Assembly: GCA_002316315.1 (NCBI GenBank)
Contig: DCDG01000020.1
Span: 1-64,000, forward strand
Origin: Candidatus Aminicenantes bacterium UBA1061
GTDB lineage: Bacteria; Acidobacteriota; Aminicenantia; Aminicenantales; Saccharicenantaceae
DNA length: 64,000 bases
Direction: 5' to 3'
Part shown: piece after piece, positions 26,010-34,173 of the stretch
Numbering within the stretch: the first letter of the stretch is position 1
Layout of the letters: the number at the start of each line of letters is the position of its first letter
The notes under the pieces: model-generated
Seen by the model: only the letters and a program-made list of their open reading frames with translations
The model's database searches: none
Told to the model about the DNA's origin: nothing
Translations under genes and position numbers: made by a program

Positions 26010-27227
26010 TCAGATGATATCCAGCAGATGGCCCATCTTTTCTTTTTTAGTTTTTAGATAGGCAAGATTCTCTTCATTGGGAGGAATCTGAATTGGTACT
26101 CGCTCCACAATTTCCAGGCCGTAGCCGCTCAACCCGCGGAACTTTCGAGGGTTATTCGTAAGTAACCTGATTTTTCTTATACCCAGGGCAGCCATGATCT
26201 GGGCTCCAATGCCATAATCTCGTTGATCCGGTTTAAAGCCAAGCCGGCAGTTGGCTTCGACTGTGTCTGCTCCCTCATCCTGCAGGGCATAGGCTTTGAT
26301 TTTATTAGCCAGACCGATACCCCGGCCCTCGTGATTGAGCATATAGAGAACCAGCCCCCGGCCTTCCTTTTCGATCATTTCCATCGAGAGGTGAAGCTGG
26401 CCGCCACAATCGCAGCGCAGCGAACCAAAAGCATCACCGGTCAGACATTGAGAATGGGCTCTGACCAGTACCGGCTGGTCGCCAGCGATCTCGCCCTTGA
26501 TCAGGGCCACATGATGATCGCCATGGATGATATCCTCAAAAACGGCTAAGCGAAAATGGCCAAAGCGGGTTGGGAGATCGGCCTCAGCAATTTTTCTGAC
26601 CAGTGTCTCAGTGCCCATCCGATAGCGAATTAAATCGGCGATGGTTAGAATCGGCACGTCATATTCTTCAGCGAACTTCTCCAGATCTGGCATTCTGGCC
26701 ATTGTCCCGTCTTCTTTCATTACCTCGCAGATGACGCCGGCTGGATAAAGACCAGCCATTCTGGTCAGGTCAACTGCTGCCTCTGTCTGGCCGGCTCTGG
26801 CCAGGACTCCGCCATCTTTAGCGATCAGCGGGAAAACATGTCCCGGACGAGCCAGGTCTTCCGGCCTGGTCTGCAGGTTAATGGCGGTTAAAATTGTTCT
26901 GGCCCGATCGTAAGTGGAAATGCCGGTTGTGACGCCTTCGCGGGCATCAATAGAAACGGTAAAAGCTGTGCCAAACCTGGCCGTGTTTTCGGTGACCATC
27001 GGGGGAAGCTTGAGCTCTTCGGCTCTATCCTTGGTCAGAGAGAGGCAAACCAGGCCACGGCCATTTTTAGCCATAAAGTTTATTATCTCCGGGGTGACTT
27101 TTTCAGCTGCCACCATCAGGTCGCCTTCATTTTCGCGGTCCTCATCATCAACGATGATGATCATCCGGCCAGCCCGCAAATAATCAAGAGCTTTGTCGAC
27201 ACCAATGACTTTTGGTTTATTTTCCAT
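26010..27227 (-). CDS. ribBA: bifunctional DHBP synthase / GTP cyclohydrolase II
   Basis: This enzyme makes both starting compounds of riboflavin: 3,4-dihydroxy-2-butanone 4-phosphate from ribulose 5-phosphate, and the pyrimidine intermediate from GTP. The N-terminal RibB half (about 1-200) has DDEDRENEGDL and the acidic/His set ending in HVFPL. The C-terminal RibA half has the zinc site CLTGDAFGSLRCDC and catalytic NHEGRGIGL. It is last in ftsY-ribD-ribE-ribBA. No SD is evident before its ATG. Both halves look active. Confidence 0.95.
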   Translation of the reverse strand: MENKPKVIGVDKALDYLRAGRMIIIVDDEDRENEGDLMVAAEKVTPEIINFMAKNGRGLVCLSLTKDRAEELKLPPMVTENTARFGTAFTVSIDAREGVTTGISTYDRARTILTAINLQTRPEDLARPGHVFPLIAKDGGVLARAGQTEAAVDLTRMAGLYPAGVICEVMKEDGTMARMPDLEKFAEEYDVPILTIADLIRYRMGTETLVRKIAEADLPTRFGHFRLAVFEDIIHGDHHVALIKGEIAGDQPVLVRAHSQCLTGDAFGSLRCDCGGQLHLSMEMIEKEGRGLVLYMLNHEGRGIGLANKIKAYALQDEGADTVEANCRLGFKPDQRDYGIGAQIMAALGIRKIRLLTNNPRKFRGLSGYGLEIVERVPIQIPPNEENLAYLKTKKEKMGHLLDII

Positions 27228-27247
27228 TTTTGTTTATCAGATATGCT

Positions 27248-27841
27248 TTAGAATTTTTTTTCTGATATAAAATTATACACGTATTTCCCGATGATGTCAC
27301 CCTCGAGATTAACCAGGTCACCCGGCCGCAGTTCATTAAGATTGGTCGCCCCAAGAGTAGCAGGTATCAATTCCACTTCCAGCCAGTCAGAGCCGAGGGA
27401 GGCGACCGTCAGACTGACACCATTAATGGCCACCGAACCTTTTGAGACAAGATATTTTCTGCACTCGGCCGGTATCCTAATTTTAAGCCTTTTACCCAGG
27501 GGCCTGCTTTTAACCTCCATCACCTGCCCGGTGCCATCAATATGACCGGTCACTAAATGGCCTCCCAGAAGATCATCAAGCCGGAGGGGCGGCTCGAGAT
27601 TGACGGTTTTCCCTGGACGATAGCCTTTTAGATTTGTCCTGTCCAGAGTTTCCCGGGACAGGTTGAAAGACAGGCGACTTTTTTCTCTGGCAGTAACGGT
27701 CAGACAGATGCCATCCACCGCCAGGCTCTGGCCGATCTCAAGCTGGGCAGCCAGCTCGTCTGGAGCCTCGATGAGAACTTCGGTCCGGTCCTTTCTTAAT
27801 CCCCTGAATTTTCCCTGAAAGCGGATAAGCCCGGTAAACAC
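27248..27841 (-). CDS. ribE: riboflavin synthase alpha subunit
   Basis: RibE dismutates two 6,7-dimethyl-8-ribityllumazine molecules to riboflavin. The 197-residue chain has the two repeated lumazine-binding halves: MFTGLI at the N-terminus, DGICLTV in the first half and NGVSLTV in the second, with GGHLVTGHIDG between. The GTG start directly abuts the ribD stop, so it is coupled to ribD. Lumazine synthase (ribH), which makes its substrate, is not in this window. Confidence 0.95.
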   Translation of the reverse strand: MFTGLIRFQGKFRGLRKDRTEVLIEAPDELAAQLEIGQSLAVDGICLTVTAREKSRLSFNLSRETLDRTNLKGYRPGKTVNLEPPLRLDDLLGGHLVTGHIDGTGQVMEVKSRPLGKRLKIRIPAECRKYLVSKGSVAINGVSLTVASLGSDWLEVELIPATLGATNLNELRPGDLVNLEGDIIGKYVYNFISEKKF

Positions 27842-28945
27842 CTAAAAATATCCTTCCAGTATGATGTCGTCATTAAGTCTTAAAGTCCTGATATCTTTTA
27901 ACCTGGCTGCTCTGGACAGGCGACTGACTCCCTGCCCCTCAAACATGGTAGGAGCCTTTTCTCCGCCAATAAGTTTGGGAGAAATGAAAATGTAAGCTTT
28001 ATCAGCCAGTCTTTGCTCCAAAAATGAGGTCATCAGCGCGGCTCCGCCTTCAACCAGAACGGAGGCTATTTCTCTCTTGCCGAGTTCTTTAAGAATCGCC
28101 CTGAGCGACAGCCTGCTTTTCCTTTCCGGAACGCGGATGACTTCGGTTCCTCTTTCTTCCAGTCTTTTTGCCTTTTCATCAGAACCCTTATAGCCAGTGA
28201 AAATCAGAACTTTTCCTTCGCCCGGATTTTTTAGAAGGCGGGCGTCAAGGGGGAGACGCAGTTTCGCATCAAGTACGATTCGAAACCATCTTTTCTTGAC
28301 AAAGTTTTCCAGCCTGACCGTCAACCTGGGATCATCGGCCAGGACGGTATTGATTCCGACCATAATTCCATCCTGTTCTGCCCGCAGTTTCTGGCCGAAT
28401 CTTCTTGATTCTTCCGAAGAAATCCAGCGGGACTGGCCAGCCGAGGTAGCCATTTTGCCGTCAAGACTGACGGCAGCTTTGAGTGTGATGAAAGGAACTT
28501 TGCTCACGATGTATTTATTATAAGCTTCATTTAATCTTGCCTGCTTTTCAGCCAGAACGCCCGTCACCACCTCCACACCAGCTGCTTTTAGCCGGGCCAC
28601 TCCTTTCCGGTTAACAAGCGGGTTGGGGTCAAAGGTAGAGATGACCGCCCGTTTGAATCCAGCCGAGGATAGGCGGTCGGCACAGGGAGGTGTTTTTCCC
28701 CAGTGGACACAGGGCTCAAGGGTCAGATAAAGAATCGAATCTCTGGCTTTGGTTCCAGCTGTCTCCAGGGCAATGATTTCAGCATGGGGACTGCCCGCTG
28801 ACCGATGATATCCCCAGCCAACAATTTGCCCCTGCTTGACAATCAGGGCGCCGACGCAGGGATTTGGACTGGTCTGACCTCTGGCTTTTTCCGCTAAGGA
28901 ATAAGCCATTTCCATCAGAACAGTATCATCAGCTGTTTTCATCAT
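27842..28945 (-). CDS. ribD: bifunctional riboflavin deaminase/reductase
   Basis: RibD performs the second and third steps of riboflavin synthesis. The N-terminal deaminase domain (about 1-145) has its zinc site in HAEIIAL and LEPCVHWGKTPPCADRL. The C-terminal NADPH-dependent reductase domain (about 150-365) has VSLDGKMA, SRWISSEESRRFGQKLRAE and a VEGGAALMTSFL motif. The start codon overlaps the ftsY stop (ATGATGA), so ribD is coupled to ftsY. Confidence 0.95.
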   Translation of the reverse strand: MMKTADDTVLMEMAYSLAEKARGQTSPNPCVGALIVKQGQIVGWGYHRSAGSPHAEIIALETAGTKARDSILYLTLEPCVHWGKTPPCADRLSSAGFKRAVISTFDPNPLVNRKGVARLKAAGVEVVTGVLAEKQARLNEAYNKYIVSKVPFITLKAAVSLDGKMATSAGQSRWISSEESRRFGQKLRAEQDGIMVGINTVLADDPRLTVRLENFVKKRWFRIVLDAKLRLPLDARLLKNPGEGKVLIFTGYKGSDEKAKRLEERGTEVIRVPERKSRLSLRAILKELGKREIASVLVEGGAALMTSFLEQRLADKAYIFISPKLIGGEKAPTMFEGQGVSRLSRAARLKDIRTLRLNDDIILEGYF

Positions 28946-29826
28946 GAGAGGAGGGCCTTAACAAAGGCTTCCGGATCAAACCCTATTATATCTCTTTCTG
29001 TCTCGCCCAGGCCAACGAATTTTATGGGCAGCTTTAGTTCTTCGACTACGGCCAGGACACTGCCTCCGCGGGCTGTCCCGTCGAGCTTGGTCAGAAAGAC
29101 CCCGGTCAGGCCGGAAAAGCGGTTAAACTCCCTGGCCTGAACGATGGCGTTCTGGCCAATGGTGGAATCGAGGACGAGAAGAATTTCCTGTGGAGCTCCA
29201 GGGATTTCCCGGCTGATAACCTTTTTTATTTTTTCCAGCTCAGCCATTAGATTGGCATAAGTGTGAAGGCGGCCAGCTGTGTCAATGATCAAAAGGTCAT
29301 AATTTCTGGCCTTAAACGACTGGAGGGCATCATAGACGACTGAAGCCGGGTCAGCTCCGGGCTGTCCCTGAATGACCGGCAGATTAAGTTTCTTTCCCCA
29401 GAGAACTAATTGCTCTTGAGCTGCTGCCCGGAAAGTATCAGCGGCGGCCAGCATGACTTTCCGGCCTTCACTCTGATATTTGTGTGCGAGCTTGGCGGCA
29501 GAGGTGGTTTTACCCCCGCCATTCACTCCGACCAGTAGCCAGACAGCTGGAAAGACCTGATTGACGGCCGGTGGTTTAGAGGCGAGAATCTCAATCAATT
29601 CCTGTTTTAACAAAGCTTTGAGATCAACCTCGCCTGATTTTCTGGCCTTTTCTTTAAGATCATCGATAATTTTCTGACTGGTGGCCACGCCGATATCGGC
29701 CAGGATGAGCAGCTCAAAGAGTTCATCGAGAATTTCTTCCTGTGGCTGGCCGCGGGAAAAGAGTTGTTCAATCGGGGCAAAAAGTTTTCTGGTTTTGGAC
29801 AGGGTTTCTCTTAGTTTTTCTAACAC
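28942..29826 (-). CDS. ftsY: signal recognition particle receptor FtsY
   Basis: FtsY is the membrane-associated GTPase that docks ribosome-SRP complexes at SecYEG. The 294-residue form has only the NG domain, without the long acidic A domain of E. coli. GTPase motifs are intact: GVNGGGKTTSAAKLA (G1), DTFRAAAQEQL, DTAGRLHT (G3), TKLDGTARGG (G4). The start is a GTG with no SD. A perfect consensus promoter ends 9 bases before it. It leads the riboflavin genes, an unusual but not unique partnership. Confidence 0.93.
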   Translation of the reverse strand: MLEKLRETLSKTRKLFAPIEQLFSRGQPQEEILDELFELLILADIGVATSQKIIDDLKEKARKSGEVDLKALLKQELIEILASKPPAVNQVFPAVWLLVGVNGGGKTTSAAKLAHKYQSEGRKVMLAAADTFRAAAQEQLVLWGKKLNLPVIQGQPGADPASVVYDALQSFKARNYDLLIIDTAGRLHTYANLMAELEKIKKVISREIPGAPQEILLVLDSTIGQNAIVQAREFNRFSGLTGVFLTKLDGTARGGSVLAVVEELKLPIKFVGLGETERDIIGFDPEAFVKALLS

Positions 29827-29835
29827 AGCCTAGGC

Positions 29836-29864
29836 ATTATATTTTTGAGTCTGTATGATGTCAA
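29836..29864 (-). promoter_or_regulatory. consensus ftsY-rib operon promoter (leaderless spacing)
   Basis: On the minus strand a perfect TTGACA (29859-29864), 17 bases, and perfect TATAAT (29836-29841). Only 9 bases separate the -10 from the GTG start, so the transcript would begin about 2 bases before the codon. Confidence 0.75.
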
Positions 29865-29885
29865 TAAAACCAGTGGGCCAGCCGG

Positions 29886-29914
29886 TTGTCGAAGGCTAGA
29901 AGTTGTGTTAAATT
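29886..29914 (+). promoter_or_regulatory. candidate recJ promoter (extended -10, leaderless spacing)
   Basis: TTGTCG (29886-29891), 17 bases, TAAATT (29909-29914) preceded by TGT, an extended -10. The ATG at 29922 follows after 7 bases. An apparent upstream TTG start coincides with the -35 box. Confidence 0.5.
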
Positions 29915-29921
29915 AAAAAAG

Positions 29922-31625
29922 ATGGAAGCTAATTACCGCTGGCAGATAAGGCCTGAAAATCCAGAAGCCTGGGTTCTTGCCCAGGAGCTTAACCTGCCCA
30001 ATGAAATAGCGGCCATTCTGGTTAATCGCGGAATAAAGAAGAGCGAGGAAGCAGCTTCTTTTCTTTATGGGCGTCTGCCTGATCTTCATAATCCATTTTT
30101 AATGCGCGGCATGAAGGAAGCCGTCAACCGTATCTGGCAGGCTATAGCCAGAAAAGAGAGAATTGTGGTCTTTGGCGATTATGATGTTGATGGCATGCTG
30201 TCGGTGGTCATGCTGGTTAAGGGGCTGCGCTCGCTTGGCGGGCAAGTGGACTATTTTATTCCCGACAGAATGAAAGATGGCTATGGACTGAAGATTCATC
30301 ATCTGCCGCATATCCTTGAAATGAAAGCCAACCTGCTCATCAGTGTCGATTGCGGGATCAAGGCCACTGACTTTGTTGAAGAAGGTAAAAAAAATGGGCT
30401 GGAGGTCATTATCACTGACCATCATCACCCTGGAGATGAATTGCCCGGGGCGGTGGCTGTTCTTAATCCCGTGGTAGAATCGTCTGGTTATCCAGATAAA
30501 AACCTGGCAGGTGTGGGAGTGGCTTTTAAGCTCATTCAGGCTCTTTTCCTCGAACGGGGAACCAGCCAGGATTTGACCCCTTTTCTGAAGCTGGCCAGCA
30601 TCGGGACAGTGGCTGATGTGGCCAGTTTGCAGGGGGAAAACCGAATTCTGGTCAGGGAAGGCCTGAACAGGTTAAAAGAAGTCAAAACCCCGGGGCTCAA
30701 AAGTTTGCTGGATATATCTGGCATAACCACTCGAACAGTAAATGAGGTCGATCTGGGTTTTAGACTGGGGCCAAGAATCAATGCCGCTGGCCGGCTGGGT
30801 GAAACAGAACTGGCCCTGCAGCTTTTCTTTTCTGATTCAGAAGAAGAATGCGCCGAGCTGGTCAAAAAGCTAAATCAATTGAATAATACCAGACAGAGGA
30901 TTGAAGAGAAAATTTTAAAAGAAGCAGTGGAAAAGATTAAAAGTAAAAAGCTCGACGAGAGATACCGCCTGTTAGTTCTGGGCAGCGAAAACTGGCACAG
31001 GGGAGTGATCGGCATTGTGGCTTCCAAAATCAAGGAGCTTTTTTACCGGCCGGTAATTCTTTTCGCTTATGAAAATGGTCGGGCTTATGGCTCCGGCCGG
31101 AGTCTGCCGGATCTTTCCCTTATTGATCTTATAAATGAATGTAGCTCTCTTCTTGTAAATTTTGGTGGGCATGAACAGGCTATCGGTTGCACGCTCAACC
31201 AATCAGAGCTCCTGCCTTTTAAAGAGAAAATTAACAGGCTGGCAGCTGAAATGATAACCGATGACCTCTTGCAGAAAAAACTGCTTATAGATGGACGGCT
31301 TAATTTCTCCGCTATCACCCCTTCTTTTCTGGAATTTTATAGCCGCCTTTTACCTTTTGGAGTTGGCAATCGGCGGCCAGTTTTTGTGGCCGAAGCAGTG
31401 GATGTTCTTGGAGAGCCGGTTATTTTGAAGAACAGACATCTTAAATTCTGGGCAAGACAGGGCGGCCGGGTTTTGGAGGTCATGGCCTGGGATAAAGCCG
31501 GCCTCCGGACTGAATTAAAACGGGGCGAGATGCTTGATCTGGTTTATTCACTTCAGGTCTCAGACTATCGGGGGAAGAGCCAGGTGCATCTTAATGTGGA
31601 GGATGCCAGAACTCACCTAATGTGA
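29922..31625 (+). CDS. recJ: single-stranded-DNA-specific exonuclease RecJ
   Basis: RecJ degrades single-stranded DNA 5' to 3' in recombination and mismatch repair. The DHH-family motifs are complete: FGDYDVDGMLS, ISVDCGIKA, ITDHHHPG (the DHH), a glycine-rich LGPRINAAGRLG, and the DHHA1 motif region GGHEQAIGCTL. An OB-fold C-terminus follows. I chose ATG 29922 (567 residues) over the TTG at 29886, because that TTG lies in a plausible -35 box. It opens the long recJ-ptsI run and overlaps the next gene by one base. Confidence 0.93.
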   Translation: MEANYRWQIRPENPEAWVLAQELNLPNEIAAILVNRGIKKSEEAASFLYGRLPDLHNPFLMRGMKEAVNRIWQAIARKERIVVFGDYDVDGMLSVVMLVKGLRSLGGQVDYFIPDRMKDGYGLKIHHLPHILEMKANLLISVDCGIKATDFVEEGKKNGLEVIITDHHHPGDELPGAVAVLNPVVESSGYPDKNLAGVGVAFKLIQALFLERGTSQDLTPFLKLASIGTVADVASLQGENRILVREGLNRLKEVKTPGLKSLLDISGITTRTVNEVDLGFRLGPRINAAGRLGETELALQLFFSDSEEECAELVKKLNQLNNTRQRIEEKILKEAVEKIKSKKLDERYRLLVLGSENWHRGVIGIVASKIKELFYRPVILFAYENGRAYGSGRSLPDLSLIDLINECSSLLVNFGGHEQAIGCTLNQSELLPFKEKINRLAAEMITDDLLQKKLLIDGRLNFSAITPSFLEFYSRLLPFGVGNRRPVFVAEAVDVLGEPVILKNRHLKFWARQGGRVLEVMAWDKAGLRTELKRGEMLDLVYSLQVSDYRGKSQVHLNVEDARTHLM

Positions 31626-33439
31626 TGCCAAATAAATATGCATCTTATACCTGGCCGTTTCTTTTCAGGAAAATTATTCTGCTGGGCTTAATCGCTTTTC
31701 TGGCCGTCATAAGTGTTGCCGTTTTTTTTGGTGCTAAGGAAAAGAAAATCAATCTGGCTCGACCGGCCCCGGCGCCGGCTCCAGATGTCCAGAGCCTCGG
31801 AGAGAGTTTTACCGCCTTTGAATCGAGTGCCGAGGAAGGAAAAATAAAAATAAGGGCTGACCTGGCCTCGATTGACAGGGAGGATAATCAGCAGTTGAGG
31901 GGAAATGTTGAATTTTTTCAGGAAAAACTGGATTTTAAACTGGCCTTAAAAACCCGGGAGGCGACTGTTAGCCCGGGGCGTGAGGAACTCCTGGCCGCTG
32001 GCTCGGTCGAGGTTGAAACCGGAGATTTGAAACTTTCGGCTCCCCGCCTGACTTATAAATTGAAATCTGGTCTCCTCCAGGCAGAGGATTTGAAGCTAAC
32101 CATCGGATATTTAGAAGTATCAGCGCCATGGGCAGATTATGACCTTAAGGAAAAGCGTGGCCGGTTTCAAAGAGGAGCAGTTATAAGAATAACGGGTCTA
32201 AAACCGCCTCTAATGGTGAGTGGGGAGAATATGGATTTCGATCTGAAGTCGGGTTTGATTCGGGCCGCAGGAGTTGAGCTTGAGAGCAGCCCGATGTCTG
32301 CCCTGGCTCCGGCCGGGATATTCCTTCTCGATAAGGTCAATTTTGAACCAGTAGAAATAAAGCTGGAGGGGAAATCGCTTCTGGACTGGAGGCAAAAAGA
32401 GACGGGCTCAACCTTTTCTCATCTCAAGCTGGCTTCCGATAAAATAAATCTTTGCCGACAGGAGGGAAACTGGGCTGTCAGAAGTCAAGCTGAATGGGCA
32501 ATGAAAGCCGAGGGCAGTTCCAGGGAGATGGAAGGCAGTGGAGAAGAGATAGAGTTAGTTTTTGAGGCAGAAGAGAAAGCCGCTCCGTTTCTAGCCTGGA
32601 AAGCCGCACTGGTTGTCTTAAAAGAGGGAGAAAAGGAAATAGAACTTCAAGCCGAGAAAATAAAAGGAGACCTGGTAACCGGGAAGATCAGTCTTCACTC
32701 TTCGGCCCGTTTGATCTCCACTGAGTTTAACGTTGAAGCCAGTTCCCTCGAGTTTGAACTGTCCGGTTCGAGCTTCTTGGCTGACCGGGCGAAGCTCGAG
32801 ATAAATCCTTCCTTTTTTAGATCTTCCGGGTTGTTTTTCAGTAAGGACAGGCCAATGTTGGCAACAGGCCGGGAGGTAAGCGGCAGCAGGGAGAGGATTG
32901 ACCTGAGCGGTCAGGTGACTCTCTGGCAGGGAGAAAATATCTTTCTGGCCGGCAGAGCCGCGCTCGATAAAGGCACAGAGATAATAGAATTTACCGGTAG
33001 TGTTAAAGCAAGCCTGGCTTATAGTCAGGCTAAGTCTTCAGTTAAAAAAGCAGAAATATCGGCCAGGGAGCTAACCCTGCTGCCTGGCAGGCATGCTCTG
33101 CAGGCCAGACAGGAGGTAAAGCTCTCCCAGCCGGAATTTAATATCCAGGCTAAGCAGATAACTTTTTATTTCGAAGAACAGGATTCTGATGAACTAACAG
33201 GCCTGGAAATTGGCGGGCTGGACAGGCTTTCCTGGCATGAGTATGAGTTTAGCTCGAAAGAAGCTATTTACCGCCCGAAAGAGGAAGCCTTTGTTTTTAG
33301 AGGTCAGGCCACGATGAAAGATGATGAAGGCAACCTGGTCGAAGCCGACAAATTGACTTTGTTTACCCTGGATGATAAAATTACAGTAGAAATCCAAGGA
33401 AGAAAAAGATCGGTGACCATCCTTCGCAGGGGAAAATGA
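31625..33439 (+). CDS. large LptC/LptA-like LPS transport protein
   Basis: This protein sits exactly where lptC-lptA normally stand before lptB, and probably carries LPS across the periplasm. One membrane helix (about 16-36) anchors it as in LptC. The remaining ~560 residues are repetitive beta strands with OstA/LptC-type alternation of the kind LEVSAPWADYDLKEKRG and REVSGSRERIDLSGQVTLW. The 605-residue length is about three times that of a normal LptC or LptA, suggesting a fused or extended bridge. ATG 31625 overlaps the recJ stop (TGATG). Similarity is structural and contextual, not motif-based. Confidence 0.65.
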   Translation: MPNKYASYTWPFLFRKIILLGLIAFLAVISVAVFFGAKEKKINLARPAPAPAPDVQSLGESFTAFESSAEEGKIKIRADLASIDREDNQQLRGNVEFFQEKLDFKLALKTREATVSPGREELLAAGSVEVETGDLKLSAPRLTYKLKSGLLQAEDLKLTIGYLEVSAPWADYDLKEKRGRFQRGAVIRITGLKPPLMVSGENMDFDLKSGLIRAAGVELESSPMSALAPAGIFLLDKVNFEPVEIKLEGKSLLDWRQKETGSTFSHLKLASDKINLCRQEGNWAVRSQAEWAMKAEGSSREMEGSGEEIELVFEAEEKAAPFLAWKAALVVLKEGEKEIELQAEKIKGDLVTGKISLHSSARLISTEFNVEASSLEFELSGSSFLADRAKLEINPSFFRSSGLFFSKDRPMLATGREVSGSRERIDLSGQVTLWQGENIFLAGRAALDKGTEIIEFTGSVKASLAYSQAKSSVKKAEISARELTLLPGRHALQARQEVKLSQPEFNIQAKQITFYFEEQDSDELTGLEIGGLDRLSWHEYEFSSKEAIYRPKEEAFVFRGQATMKDDEGNLVEADKLTLFTLDDKITVEIQGRKRSVTILRRGK

Positions 33440-34164
33440 ACCTGTTAGAGGTCAAAAATCTGGTCAAAAGGTATGGTCAACGAATTGTTTTAGACCATAT
33501 TACTCTCCGCGTCAATCAAAAAGAAATTGTCGGTTTGCTCGGTCCTAATGGTGCTGGTAAGACTACTGCCTTTTCGACCATCATTGGCCTGGCCCGTCAG
33601 GAGAGCGGCCAGGTGTGGCTTAACAGCGAAGAATTGACGCCTTGGCCAGTTTATCTCAGGGTCAGGAAAGGGCTAGGTTTTTTGCCTCAGGAAAGTTCAA
33701 TTTTCTGTGGCCTGACCGTTGAAGAAAATCTTTTGCTAGCCGCTGAGGCTAGAAATGGCCGCCAGGGAGCTGGCCGCTGCCGGGAAATGATTCACCAGCA
33801 ACTGGAGGAATTTGGGTTACTGCCGCTGGTCAGCCAGCTTGCCGGTCAGTTATCAGGAGGAGAGCGCCGGAAACTCGAAATAGTCAGAGCCATGATTCTT
33901 GAGCCTCAATTTCTCCTTCTTGACGAGCCGTTTTCAGAGCTTGATCCCCGCTCGGTGACTGAACTTCAGGAGGTTATTATGAGGCTAAAAGAAAAAGGTG
34001 TTGGCCTTCTCCTTACCGATCACCGGGCCAGAGAAGCGCTGAAAATTCTCGATAAAATCTATATAATAAATGAAGGAAAGATTTTATTTGAAGGAAGGCC
34101 AGAAGAAGTCTTAAAGGAAAATGAAATTAGAAAGATATATTTTGGTCTGGATTTCCGTCTTTAA
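33436..34164 (+). CDS. lptB: LPS export ABC transporter ATP-binding protein LptB
   Basis: LptB powers extraction of LPS from the inner membrane through LptFG. The 242-residue ATPase has GPNGAGKTTAF (Walker A, about 36-46), the Q-loop FLPQESSIF, signature LSGGERRKLEIVRA, and Walker B FLLLDEPFSELDP. The LptB-specific DHRAREAL switch region is also present. It overlaps the LptC/A-like gene by four bases and is followed by rpoN, as in proteobacteria. lptF and lptG are elsewhere. Confidence 0.95.
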   Translation: MNLLEVKNLVKRYGQRIVLDHITLRVNQKEIVGLLGPNGAGKTTAFSTIIGLARQESGQVWLNSEELTPWPVYLRVRKGLGFLPQESSIFCGLTVEENLLLAAEARNGRQGAGRCREMIHQQLEEFGLLPLVSQLAGQLSGGERRKLEIVRAMILEPQFLLLDEPFSELDPRSVTELQEVIMRLKEKGVGLLLTDHRAREALKILDKIYIINEGKILFEGRPEEVLKENEIRKIYFGLDFRL

Positions 34165-34173
34165 TTTAGACCG

